This document shows, in pieces, positions 16,165-24,997 of a DNA stretch of 64,000 bases; positions within the stretch are counted from its first letter, which is position 1; each line of letters begins with the position of its first letter. Position numbers and translations under genes: made by a program. This DNA comes from Trinickia violacea (lineage in GTDB: Bacteria; Pseudomonadota; Gammaproteobacteria; Burkholderiales; Burkholderiaceae), in NCBI RefSeq assembly GCF_005280735.1, contig NZ_CP040077.1, forward strand, positions 2,790,001 to 2,854,000, written 5' to 3'. The notes below the pieces were generated by a model. The model was not told the origin of the DNA and did not search any database. It saw nothing but the letters and a program-made list of their open reading frames with translations.

Positions 16165-16304
16165 GTGATTTTCCTGAACTCGTATCTGGGTGAGCGCGAA
16201 CTTGGCCCGGGTTCGTTGGGACGCCGACTCTCGATAACGGCGCAAACGACCTCGTGCTTGAGCGGGAAAGCGCCCAAGCGCTTTCCCGGTTCGCTGCGTT
16301 TCGT

Positions 16305-19166
16305 TTATTTAGCGATCGATGCGCTCTTCAAGCGGCCAAACGCGCCTTCGACCAATGCCTTTTGCTGCTCATAGTGCTTCGCGTAGTAACCGACTGCCGG
16401 TGAAGCCGAAGCCGGACGGCCGCTGTACGCGAGCTTCTGTCCTTCCTTCATGCCTTCCTTCAGGTGGTGTTCGACGTAGAACCACGGGCCTTGGTTTTGC
16501 GGCTCGTCCTGCACCCAGACCACTTCGGTTGCGTGCTCGTACTTCTTCATTTCCGTTTCGAACTGCTTGTGCGCAAACGGGTACAGCTGCTCGATACGGA
16601 TGATCGCGACGTCGTTCGACTTCGATTCGCGGCGATGCGCGACGAGGTCGTAGTACACGCGGCCCGAGCAGACGAGCACGCGCTTGACCTTCTTCGTTTC
16701 GATCGAGGCATCGACTTCACCGATGATCGGCTGGAACGAGCCCTTCGCGAGTTCGGACAGATCCGACACCGCCTCCTTGTGGCGCAGCAGCGACTTCGGC
16801 GTCGCGACGATGAGCGGCTTGCGGAACAGGCGGATCATCTGGCGGCGCAGCAGGTGGAAGATCTGCGCCGGCGTGGTCGGCTGGACCACTTGCATGTTGT
16901 GGTCCGCGCACAGCTGCAGGAAACGCTCGATACGCGTCGACGAGTGCTCCGGACCCTGGCCTTCGTAGCCGTGCGGCAGCAGCATCGTGAGACCCGACTG
17001 ACGGCCCCACTTCACTTCGCCCGACGAGATGAACTGGTCGATCACGACTTGCGCGCCGTTCACGAAGTCGCCGAACTGCGCTTCCCAAGCGACGAACGTG
17101 TTCGGCTCAGCCGTGGAGTAGCCGTACTCGAAGCCGAGCACCGCTTCTTCGGACAGCACCGAGTCGATCACCGTGAACTTCGCCTGGCCTTCCGCGATGT
17201 TCTGCAGCGGAATGTACGTGCCGTCGTTCCAACGCTCACGGTTCTGGTCGTGCAGCACCGCATGACGGTGCGTGAAGGTGCCGCGGCCCGAGTCCTGGCC
17301 GGTCAGGCGCACCGGGTAGCCCGAAGCGACAAGCGACGCGAACGCGAGGTGTTCGCCCATGCCCCAATCGAGCGGCGCATCGCCACGCGCCATCGCGCGG
17401 CGGTCGTTGATCACGCGCTCGACGAGCGGGTGGACCTTGAAGTTGTCGGGAACCGTGGTGACGCGCTCGCCGAGGCGCTTCAGTTCCGCGAGCGGCACGG
17501 CCGTATCGGCCGAATCGGTCCACTTGCGGTTCAGGAACGGCACCCAGTCCACCGCGTACTTGCTCTTGTAGTTCGAGAGCACCGGATCGATGGTGTGGTG
17601 GCCTTCGTCCATCGCGGTGCGGAACGCCTTGACGTAGTTGTCCGGATCTGCCGCGCCGATCACGCCCTGCTGCACGAGCTTCTCGGCGTACAGCGCACGC
17701 GTGCCCGGGTGCTTCGCGATGGTCTTGTACATCAGCGGCTGCGTGACCGCCGGCGTGTCCTGCTCGTTGTGGCCGAGCTTGCGGAAGCAGATGATGTCGA
17801 TCACGACATCCTTGTGGAACTGCATCCGGTAATCGATCGCGATCTGCGTGGCCAGCACGACCGCTTCCGGATCGTCGCCGTTCACGTGCAGCACCGGCGC
17901 TTCGATCATCTTGACGACGTCCGAGCAGTACAGCGTCGAGCGCGCATCGCGCGGGTCCGACGTCGTAAAGCCGATCTGGTTGTTGATGACGATGTGCAGC
18001 GTGCCGTGCGTGCCGTAGCCGCGCGTCTGCGCGAGGTTCAGCGTTTCCATCACGACGCCCTGGCCCGCGAAGGCCGCGTCGCCGTGGATCTGCACCGGCA
18101 GCACTTGCAGGCCGTCTTCGTCGCCGCGGCGGTCCATCCGCGCCTTCGCCGAACCTTCGACCACCGGGTTGACGATTTCGAGGTGCGACGGGTTGAACGC
18201 GAGCGACAGGTGCACCGGGCCGCCTTCGGTCGAAACGTCCGACGAGAAGCCCTTGTGGTACTTCACGTCGCCGGCCGGCAGGTCGTCGACGTGCTTGCCT
18301 TCGAATTCGGCGAAGAGGTCGGCCGGCATCTTGCCGAGCGTGTTGACGAGCACGTTCAGGCGGCCGCGGTGGGCCATGCCGATGACGATTTCCTGCACGC
18401 CCTTCGAGCCCGCGTGGCGGACGACTTCGTCCATCGACGCGATAAAGCTCTCGCCGCCTTCGAGCGAGAAGCGCTTCTGGCCGACGTACTTGGTGTGCAG
18501 GTAGCGCTCGAGGCCTTCGGCAGCCGTCAAGCGGTTCAGGATGTGCTTCTTCTTGTCAGCCGAGAAGTTCGGCGTGGCGCGGATCGCTTCGAGCCGCTCC
18601 TGCCACCAGCGCTTCTGCTCCGGATCGCTGATGTACATGTACTCGGCGCCGATCGTGCCGCAGTACGTGTCGCGCAGCGCTTTGACGATGTCGCGAAGCG
18701 TCGCTTGCTCGAAGCCGAAGTACAGGTTGCTCGCGCTGAACGTCTGGTCCATGTCGGCTTCGGTGAAGTCGTAGAACGCAGGTTCGAGCTCGGGGATCGC
18801 GGGACGCTCGCGGCGCTTCAGCGGATCGAGATTGGCCCATTGCGAGCCAAGGAAGCGATAGGCGCTGATGAGGGTCTGGACGTGGACCTGCTTGCGTGCC
18901 GTGGCGAGGTTTTCGCCGGCTTCCGCTTCGCGCGGAATGAACGCATTGGCTTTGGCGCGCTGGGCGAACGATTCGACGATCGGGCCATGGGCCACATCAT
19001 TGGCGGAGGTGCCATCCGACGCGGGCGCGTTCTGAAGCGCGTCGAAATACTCGCGCCAGTTCTCGGGCACTGAAGCCGGATTGTCGAGATATTGCTCGTA
19101 CAGTTCTTCGACGTACGGAGCGTTGCCGCCGAACAGATACGAGTTCAGCTGGAATTGCTTCATCAT
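16305..19166 (-). CDS. odhA: 2-oxoglutarate dehydrogenase E1 (thiamine-diphosphate decarboxylase)
   Basis: A 953-residue E1 (SucA/OdhA). The N-terminal E2-binding segment is 'NSYLFGGNAPYVEELYEQYL'; the ThDP domain includes 'GMAHRGRLNVLVNTLGK' and 'HGDAAFAGQGVV' and the ThDP/Mg segment 'GDDPEAV'; the Pyr domain has 'RLTGQDSGRGTFTHRHAVLH' and 'AWEAQFGDFVNGAQ'. It decarboxylates 2-oxoglutarate and succinylates the lipoyl group of OdhB. I start at the ATG at 19166 (MMKQF) because AGGTGAG is spaced seven bases before it; a GTG four codons upstream is possible. A TTGCAT-N18-TATATG pair on the minus strand (19341 to 19312) is a plausible promoter. Confidence 0.96.
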   Translation of the reverse strand: MMKQFQLNSYLFGGNAPYVEELYEQYLDNPASVPENWREYFDALQNAPASDGTSANDVAHGPIVESFAQRAKANAFIPREAEAGENLATARKQVHVQTLISAYRFLGSQWANLDPLKRRERPAIPELEPAFYDFTEADMDQTFSASNLYFGFEQATLRDIVKALRDTYCGTIGAEYMYISDPEQKRWWQERLEAIRATPNFSADKKKHILNRLTAAEGLERYLHTKYVGQKRFSLEGGESFIASMDEVVRHAGSKGVQEIVIGMAHRGRLNVLVNTLGKMPADLFAEFEGKHVDDLPAGDVKYHKGFSSDVSTEGGPVHLSLAFNPSHLEIVNPVVEGSAKARMDRRGDEDGLQVLPVQIHGDAAFAGQGVVMETLNLAQTRGYGTHGTLHIVINNQIGFTTSDPRDARSTLYCSDVVKMIEAPVLHVNGDDPEAVVLATQIAIDYRMQFHKDVVIDIICFRKLGHNEQDTPAVTQPLMYKTIAKHPGTRALYAEKLVQQGVIGAADPDNYVKAFRTAMDEGHHTIDPVLSNYKSKYAVDWVPFLNRKWTDSADTAVPLAELKRLGERVTTVPDNFKVHPLVERVINDRRAMARGDAPLDWGMGEHLAFASLVASGYPVRLTGQDSGRGTFTHRHAVLHDQNRERWNDGTYIPLQNIAEGQAKFTVIDSVLSEEAVLGFEYGYSTAEPNTFVAWEAQFGDFVNGAQVVIDQFISSGEVKWGRQSGLTMLLPHGYEGQGPEHSSTRIERFLQLCADHNMQVVQPTTPAQIFHLLRRQMIRLFRKPLIVATPKSLLRHKEAVSDLSELAKGSFQPIIGEVDASIETKKVKRVLVCSGRVYYDLVAHRRESKSNDVAIIRIEQLYPFAHKQFETEMKKYEHATEVVWVQDEPQNQGPWFYVEHHLKEGMKEGQKLAYSGRPASASPAVGYYAKHYEQQKALVEGAFGRLKSASIAK

Positions 19167-19347
19167 GTTTACGCTCACCTTTCTTCGAGTTTCTCGAGAA
19201 ATAGCGGGTTACTCAACCTTCCGCGACACGGCCTGACCGTTTAGCGGATTGCGCGAATCAAGTCTTGCTTGGAAGGACCTAAAACTAGCAAGCGGAGCAT
19301 AGCACAGAACGCATATACGGGATTCCGCAAACGCTATGCAAGATGAC

Positions 19348-19373
19348 AAAAAGCCGCTTTGCAGCGGCTTTTT
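19348..19373. terminator. Bidirectional intrinsic terminator below typA
   Basis: AAAAAGCCGCT-TTGC-AGCGGCTTTTT, a compact stem with A-run and T-run. It is placed to end typA transcription on the minus strand before the odhA promoter region. Confidence 0.85.
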
Positions 19374-19421
19374 GCTGGTGCTATACGCGCTCGCTTCGAG
19401 CGGCGCTTAATCGTGAAGCGC

Positions 19422-21248
19422 TTAATCGACTGCGGCTTCGCGGCTCGCGCGGCGGCGCTCGTGCTCCTTCAGGTGACGCTTGCGCAGACGAATCGACTGC
19501 GGCGTCACTTCGACGAGCTCGTCGTCGTCGATGAATTCGACCGCGTACTCGAGCGACATCTGGATCGGCGGCACGAGGCGCACGGCTTCGTCGGTGCCCG
19601 ACGCGCGCACGTTCGTCAGCTGCTTGCCCTTGATCGGGTTCACGACGAGGTCGTTGTCGCGGCTGTGGATGCCGATGATCATGCCTTCATAGAGCGCGTC
19701 GCCCGGCTTCACGAACATGCGGCCGCGGTCCTGCAGCTTCCACAGCGCGTAAGCCACGGCGGCGCCGTCGTCCTGCGAGATCAGCACGCCGTTGCGGCGC
19801 TCGCCGAGCGAGCCTTCCTTGAGCGGCGCGTACTCGTCGAACACGTGACTCATCAAGCCCGTGCCGCGCGTGAGCGTCATGAACTCGCCCTGGAAGCCGA
19901 TCAGCCCGCGTGCCGGGATGCGGTACTCGAGACGCGTGCGGCCGCGGCCGTCGGACGCCATGTCGAGCATTTCGCCCTTGCGGCGGCCCAGCTCTTCCAT
20001 CACGCCGCCTTGGTGGCCGTCTTCCACGTCGACCGTCAAGAGCTCGTACGGCTCGTGCTTCACGCCGTCCACTTCGTGCAGCACCACGCGCGGACGCGAC
20101 ACGGCCAGCTCGTAGCCCTCGCGGCGCATGTTTTCGACCAGGATCGTCAGGTGCAGCTCGCCGCGGCCCGACACTTCGAACACCGTTTCGTCGCCGGTAT
20201 CGCGCACGCGCAGCGCGACGTTGTGGTTCAGCTCTTTCATCAGACGGTCGCGGATCTGGCGGCTCGTGACAAACTTGCCTTCCTTGCCCGCGAGCGGCGA
20301 CGAGTTCACGAGGAAGTTCATCGTCAGCGTCGGCTCGTCGACGGTGATCATCGGCAGCGCCTCAGGCGTATCGACGGCGCAAATCGTCGCGCCGATGCCG
20401 ACTTCCTCGATGCCGTTGATGAGCACGATGTCGCCGGCTTGCGCCTCGTCCACCTGCACGCGCTCCAGACCCTTGAACGACAGCACCTGATTGATCTTGC
20501 GATTGAGGATCTCGCCTTCCGGGCCGAAGCGCAGCGCCACTTGCTGGCCGGGCTTGATGCGCCCGCGCGCGATGCGGCCGACGCCGATCCGGCCGACGTA
20601 AGTCGAGTAGTCGAGCGACGTGATCTGCAGCTGCAGCGGCGCCTCGGGATCGGACGGACGCACCGGCACGTGTTCGAGGATCGCCTCGAACAGCGGGCGC
20701 ATGTCGCCTTCGCGCGCGCTCGGCTCGAGCGATGCATAGCCGTTCAGGCCCGACGCGTACACCACCGGGAAGTCGAGTTGCTCTTCAGTCGCGCCGAGCT
20801 TGTCGAAGAGGTCGAACGTCTGATTGATCACCCAGTCGATGCGGGCGCCCGGGCGGTCGATCTTGTTGACGACGACGATCGGCTTCAAGCCGAGCGCGAG
20901 CGCCTTTTTCGTGACGAAGCGCGTTTGCGGCATCGGGCCTTCCACGGCGTCGACGAGCAGCAGCACCGAGTCGACCATCGACAGCACGCGCTCCACTTCA
21001 CCGCCGAAGTCGGCGTGGCCCGGGGTGTCGACGATATTGATGTGCGTGCCTTCGTATTCGACCGCGCAGTTCTTCGCGAGAATCGTGATGCCGCGCTCTT
21101 TTTCGATGTCGTTCGAGTCCATCACGCGCTCGGCGATCTGCTGGTTCTCTCGGAACGTGCCCGACTGGCGAAGCAATTGGTCGACGAGCGTGGTCTTGCC
21201 GTGGTCGACGTGGGCAATGATGGCGATATTGCGAAGAGCGCGGGTCAT
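19422..21248 (-). CDS. typA: Ribosome-associated GTPase TypA/BipA
   Basis: A 608-residue translational GTPase, the normal length. G1 is 'AHVDHGKTTLVDQLL', switch I/G2 'KERGITI', G3 'DTPGHADFGG', G4 'NKIDRPGAR'; then EF-G-like domains II, III, V and the TypA-specific C-terminal domain with 'RARGLIGFQGEF'-like and 'GKQLTNVRASGTDEA' segments. TypA works on the ribosome in assembly and in growth under cold or other stress. The ATG at 21248 is chosen because it opens 'MTRALRNIAIIAHVD', the family start; 63 extra upstream codons have no homology. It is transcribed alone. Confidence 0.96.
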   Translation of the reverse strand: MTRALRNIAIIAHVDHGKTTLVDQLLRQSGTFRENQQIAERVMDSNDIEKERGITILAKNCAVEYEGTHINIVDTPGHADFGGEVERVLSMVDSVLLLVDAVEGPMPQTRFVTKKALALGLKPIVVVNKIDRPGARIDWVINQTFDLFDKLGATEEQLDFPVVYASGLNGYASLEPSAREGDMRPLFEAILEHVPVRPSDPEAPLQLQITSLDYSTYVGRIGVGRIARGRIKPGQQVALRFGPEGEILNRKINQVLSFKGLERVQVDEAQAGDIVLINGIEEVGIGATICAVDTPEALPMITVDEPTLTMNFLVNSSPLAGKEGKFVTSRQIRDRLMKELNHNVALRVRDTGDETVFEVSGRGELHLTILVENMRREGYELAVSRPRVVLHEVDGVKHEPYELLTVDVEDGHQGGVMEELGRRKGEMLDMASDGRGRTRLEYRIPARGLIGFQGEFMTLTRGTGLMSHVFDEYAPLKEGSLGERRNGVLISQDDGAAVAYALWKLQDRGRMFVKPGDALYEGMIIGIHSRDNDLVVNPIKGKQLTNVRASGTDEAVRLVPPIQMSLEYAVEFIDDDELVEVTPQSIRLRKRHLKEHERRRASREAAVD

Positions 21249-21533
21249 AGGAACCTGGAAACGCAAGGAATTTGCGCGAAATGTGAAACACGTTGAGTGC
21301 GCCGAAGCGGCTGGACGGGACAACACCGGCCGAATTTGATTGCACTTGGGACAGCCAAAAATTATAGCACGCGCGCGTGACGCCGAATTAGCACACCTTC
21401 CACTTCCCCGCATCGCGCCGAATCGACGCAGCCGCACAAACTCAAAGCGCCGAAACGCAGAACCGGGCCGGCATTCTCCATACTGTCAGTAGGCGCTTAA
21501 TACAAAAGACTCTTTCCTGGGGTGTAATAACGC

Positions 21534-21581
21534 TTGCCGCGTCAACTAACCGCACCTATACTCCTGCCTAGTCAATTATTG
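21534..21581 (+). promoter_or_regulatory. Sigma70 promoter and MarR-type operator of the efflux operon
   Basis: TTGCCG (21534-21539), 17 bases, TATACT (21557-21562) make a good housekeeping promoter. The inverted repeat CAAT-T-ATTG (21573-21581) lies just after the -10, where a bound MarR dimer would block initiation. ATG of marR is at 21598. The rest of the 349-base gap back to typA shows nothing else. Confidence 0.6.
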
Positions 21582-21597
21582 CAATCGCACGAGAATC

Positions 21598-22074
21598 ATG
21601 ACGGAACCTACCCCCGCGCTGCCCAAGGAACTCAGCGAATATCAAATGGGCGAAAGCGTCGGCTACCTGATTGCACGCGTGAAATCGGTCATGTCGAACC
21701 TGGTCACGCAACGCACGATGGCGGAGTTGGGCATCACGAGCACGCAGGCCAGCATCCTGTTCATGGTCGCGAGCGGCCGATGCCTCGTCGCAGCGGAGCT
21801 GGCCCGTGATTACGGGATCGACGCCAGCGCCGTCACGCGCCTGATCGACCGGCTGGAGAAGCGCGGCCTGCTCACGCGCGTACGCAGCAGCGAGGATCGC
21901 CGTGTGGTGCGTCTCGCCTTGACGCCGGAGGGCTACGAACTCGCCGCCCGCATGCCGGAAATCTTTACGAGCGTGCTCGACAAACTGCTCGCGGGCTTCA
22001 CGCCCGAAGAGGTCGGGTTCCTGAAGAGCATGCTGCGGCGCGTCCTCGTCAATAACGGGGATCAGACGAATTGA
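21598..22074 (+). CDS. MarR-family repressor of the adjacent efflux operon
   Basis: A 158-residue MarR protein. The winged-helix region shows 'GITSTQASILFMVASGRCLV', 'ELARDYGIDASAVTRLIDRL' and 'RKRGLLTRVRSSEDRRVVRL'-type wing (K-R-G-L then D-R-R), typical of the family; the terminal helices mediate dimerisation. It is the first gene of an operon with an outer-membrane factor, EmrA and EmrB, the same order as Burkholderia EmrR/CeoR-like systems. The stop overlaps the next open frame and a short CAATTATTG palindrome sits at the promoter, so negative autoregulation released by a phenolic or drug ligand is likely. Confidence 0.9.
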   Translation: MTEPTPALPKELSEYQMGESVGYLIARVKSVMSNLVTQRTMAELGITSTQASILFMVASGRCLVAAELARDYGIDASAVTRLIDRLEKRGLLTRVRSSEDRRVVRLALTPEGYELAARMPEIFTSVLDKLLAGFTPEEVGFLKSMLRRVLVNNGDQTN

Positions 22075-22175
22075 GCACGCGGCGATCGCACGCGGCAGCA
22101 ACGCCAATTCGCATCCGAACACACAAAAAAATACTTGCAGGGTCCATGATCACACTCCATTCCACGAGTCGAGCG

Positions 22176-23669
22176 ATGAAATCTCTTTCCCCGTCGGTCC
22201 GCGCGCTCTCGTCCCGGGGGGCTGTCGCCGCGGCGGTCGCGGCGCTCGCCCTCGCCGGCTGCGTGAACTACTCCGGCATCAAGAGCGACAAGCACATCGC
22301 ACCGGCGACGCAATTCGAGTCCGCGCAAAGCCTGCCGGGCCAGGGCGCGCAATGGCCGTCGCTCGACTGGGCCGGGCAGTTCGGCGACCCGCAGCTGCCG
22401 AAGCTGATCGCCGAGGCGCTCGAGGGCAACCCGACGATCGCCCAGGCGCAGGCGCGCGTCGCGAAGGCACAGTCATATATCGAAAGCTCGCGCTCGAACC
22501 TGTATCCGAAGGTGGACGGCAGCTATTCGTGGAATCGGGAGCTTTTTTCGGGCAACGCGCTCTACCCCCCGCCCTTCGGCGGCACCTGGTATAGCGAGAA
22601 CAACGTGCTCGCGAGCGCGTCGTGGGATCTCGACTTGTGGGGCAAGAACCGCGAGAAGCTCGGCTCGGCGGTTTCGCAGGCCAAGGCGGCCGACGCCGAC
22701 ATGCAGCGGGCGCGCATCACGCTTGCGTCCTCGGTGGCGCGGACGTATAACCAACTGGCTCAGCTCTACGCGCTGCGCGACATCGCGAAGCGCGAAATCA
22801 AGAACCGCCAGGACGTCAGCTCGATCACGAACGGGCGTGTCGCTGCTGGCCTCGACACCAACGTCGAGAAGCAGACGGCTATCGGCAATATCGCGAGCAG
22901 CCAGACGACGCTGTCGGACTACGACGGTCAGATCGCGATCACGCGCTATCAGCTGGCCGCCCTGCTCGGCAAGGGCCCCGATCGTGGCCTGCAAATTGCG
23001 GAACCGGTACTGGCACCGGGCGGCGCCGTCGCGCTGCCGGACAACCTGCCCGCCGATCTCGTCTCGCGCCGGCCCGATATCGTCGCCGCGCGCTGGCAAG
23101 TGGAAGCCGCCATGCACGACGTGAAGGAAGCGAAAGCCGAATTCTTCCCTGACGTGAACCTCGCCGCCGCCGCGGGCTTCGATGCGTTCGGCTGGGGCCG
23201 CTTCCTGACGTCGTCGAGCCGTCAGATCCAGTTCGGCCCGGCGGTCCATCTGCCGATCTTCGACGCCGGCGCGCTGCGCTCGCAATTGAAGGGACGCTAT
23301 GCCGACTTCGACCTCGACGTCGCCAACTACAACCAGACGCTCATCAACGCGCTGTCCGACGTGGCGACGCAAGTGGCGTCGATCCGCTCGGTCGACCAGC
23401 AGATGGGCGACGCGCAGCGGGCGCTCGATGCGTCGACCAAGGCTTACGAGCTGGCTGTCATCCGCTACAAGGCCGGTCTCTCGGAGCAGCTGCAGGTGCT
23501 GAATGCCGACATCAACCGCCTGTCCGCCGAGCAAACGGTGACGAATCTGAAGATGAGGCGGCGCGACATGCAGTTCGCGCTGATCACGGCACTCGGCGGC
23601 GGGTTCGATGCGAACGCCGCGGGCCTGACGGCGCCCACCGAAGCGTCCGCCGCGCACGCGCCCGGCTGA
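22176..23669 (+). CDS. Outer-membrane efflux lipoprotein (NodT/OprM family)
   Basis: A TolC-type outer-membrane factor of 497 residues. The signal peptide ends in LAGC with Cys29 as the lipidated residue. Two tandem OEP repeats follow: the first has 'NLYPKVDGSYSWNRE' and 'WDLDLWGKNREKL', the second 'FFPDVNLAAAAGFDAFGW' and 'LPIFDAGALRSQLKGR', where D-[LA]-[WG] motifs precede the long periplasmic helices. I prefer the ATG at 22176; the ATG at 22146 would add ten residues to the signal. It supplies the exit duct for the EmrAB pump encoded next. Confidence 0.93.
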   Translation: MKSLSPSVRALSSRGAVAAAVAALALAGCVNYSGIKSDKHIAPATQFESAQSLPGQGAQWPSLDWAGQFGDPQLPKLIAEALEGNPTIAQAQARVAKAQSYIESSRSNLYPKVDGSYSWNRELFSGNALYPPPFGGTWYSENNVLASASWDLDLWGKNREKLGSAVSQAKAADADMQRARITLASSVARTYNQLAQLYALRDIAKREIKNRQDVSSITNGRVAAGLDTNVEKQTAIGNIASSQTTLSDYDGQIAITRYQLAALLGKGPDRGLQIAEPVLAPGGAVALPDNLPADLVSRRPDIVAARWQVEAAMHDVKEAKAEFFPDVNLAAAAGFDAFGWGRFLTSSSRQIQFGPAVHLPIFDAGALRSQLKGRYADFDLDVANYNQTLINALSDVATQVASIRSVDQQMGDAQRALDASTKAYELAVIRYKAGLSEQLQVLNADINRLSAEQTVTNLKMRRRDMQFALITALGGGFDANAAGLTAPTEASAAHAPG

Positions 23670-23726
23670 ACCCCGCGGACGACAGACGACTAAACGACCA
23701 AGATTGAGAGAATACGGAGCTTTGCA

Positions 23727-24959
23727 ATGAGTGAAACCCAACAAGCCGCGACCAGCGTGCAGCAGCCGAAATCGAACGGCAAGCGCAAGCGGATGATGAC
23801 GCTGCTCGTGATCGTGATTCTGATCGCGGCCGTCGCCTACGGCCTCTACTACTTCCTCGACGCGCGCTTCCACGAGGACACCGACGACGCCTACGTAAAC
23901 GGCAACGTCGTGCAGATCACGCCGCAAGTCACGGGCACCGTCATCGCGGTCAACGCCGACGACACGCAGACCGTCAAGGAAGGCGCCCCCCTCGTCGTGC
24001 TCGACGGCGCCGATGCGCGCATCACGCTGCAGCAGGCCGAGGCGAATCTCGGGCAGACGGTGCGCCAGGTGCGCGGCCTCTTCGTCGACGACAACCAATA
24101 TGAAGCGCAAGTCGCGCTGCGCCAGTCGGATCTCTCCAAAGCTCAGGACGACCTGCACCGCCGGATGCAGGTCGCGCAGACGGGCGCCGTGTCGCAAGAA
24201 GAAATCTCGCACGCGCGCGATGCCGTGAGGGCCGCGCAGGCCTCGCTCGACGCCGCCCAGCAGCAGCTCGCGTCGAACCGCGCGCTGACCGCCAACACGA
24301 CGATCGCGACGCACCCGAACGTGATGGCCGCAGCCGCGAAGGTCCGCGACGCCTACCTCGCCTACGCCCGCAACACGCTGCCGGCGCCGGTCACGGGCTA
24401 TGTGGCGAAGCGCTCGGTTCAGGTTGGCCAGCGCGTGTCGCCGGGCACGCCGCTGATGGCGATCGTGCCGCTGAACGCCGTGTGGGTCGACGCGAACTTC
24501 AAGGAAGTGCAGTTGAAGCACATGCGGATCGGCCAGCCGGTGGAGATGACCGCTGACGTGTATGGCTCGTCGGTCACGTACCACGGCACGGTGATCGGCT
24601 TCTCGGCGGGCACGGGCTCTGCCTTCTCGCTGTTGCCCGCGCAAAACGCGACGGGCAACTGGATCAAGGTCGTGCAGCGCTTGCCGGTGCGCGTCTCGCT
24701 CGATCCGCAGGAGCTCGCGAAGCACCCGCTGCGTATCGGTCTCTCGATGAATGTCGACGTGAACATCAAGCAGGACGGCGGCCAGCTCGGCGAAGCGCCG
24801 AACACCGTCTATTCGACCGACGTGTTCGCGAAGTACGGCGATCAGGCCGATGCCGAAATCGCGCGCATCATCGCGGCGAACGCCGGTCAGAACGTAGGCT
24901 TGCAGCAACAGAAGGCGGGGTCCGCCCATGCGGCGGCAAACGGCGCGTCGCACGGCTAA
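23727..24959 (+). CDS. emrA: EmrA-type membrane fusion protein (HlyD family)
   Basis: A 410-residue periplasmic adaptor. One membrane segment (about residues 24-45) anchors it in the inner membrane. The mature part starts 'EDTDDAYVNGNVVQITPQVT', the biotinyl-lipoyl-like half motif common to EmrA proteins, followed by a coiled-coil hairpin (about 100-190, Gln/Ala-rich) and the second lipoyl half 'LPAPVTGYVAKRSVQVGQRV', then a beta-barrel ending 'RIGLSMNVDVNI'. It links EmrB to the outer-membrane factor. GGAG precedes the ATG by eight bases; 57 bases separate it from the upstream gene, consistent with one operon. Confidence 0.95.
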   Translation: MSETQQAATSVQQPKSNGKRKRMMTLLVIVILIAAVAYGLYYFLDARFHEDTDDAYVNGNVVQITPQVTGTVIAVNADDTQTVKEGAPLVVLDGADARITLQQAEANLGQTVRQVRGLFVDDNQYEAQVALRQSDLSKAQDDLHRRMQVAQTGAVSQEEISHARDAVRAAQASLDAAQQQLASNRALTANTTIATHPNVMAAAAKVRDAYLAYARNTLPAPVTGYVAKRSVQVGQRVSPGTPLMAIVPLNAVWVDANFKEVQLKHMRIGQPVEMTADVYGSSVTYHGTVIGFSAGTGSAFSLLPAQNATGNWIKVVQRLPVRVSLDPQELAKHPLRIGLSMNVDVNIKQDGGQLGEAPNTVYSTDVFAKYGDQADAEIARIIAANAGQNVGLQQQKAGSAHAAANGASHG

Positions 24960-24997
24960 GCAAGCCACCGCCAAACCGAATCAAGGTCTCAAGCTCA

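Noticed and set aside
16464..19073. An 869-codon open frame antisense to odhA
   Set aside because: Shadow of odhA for the same reasons; Arg/Val/His-rich without motifs.
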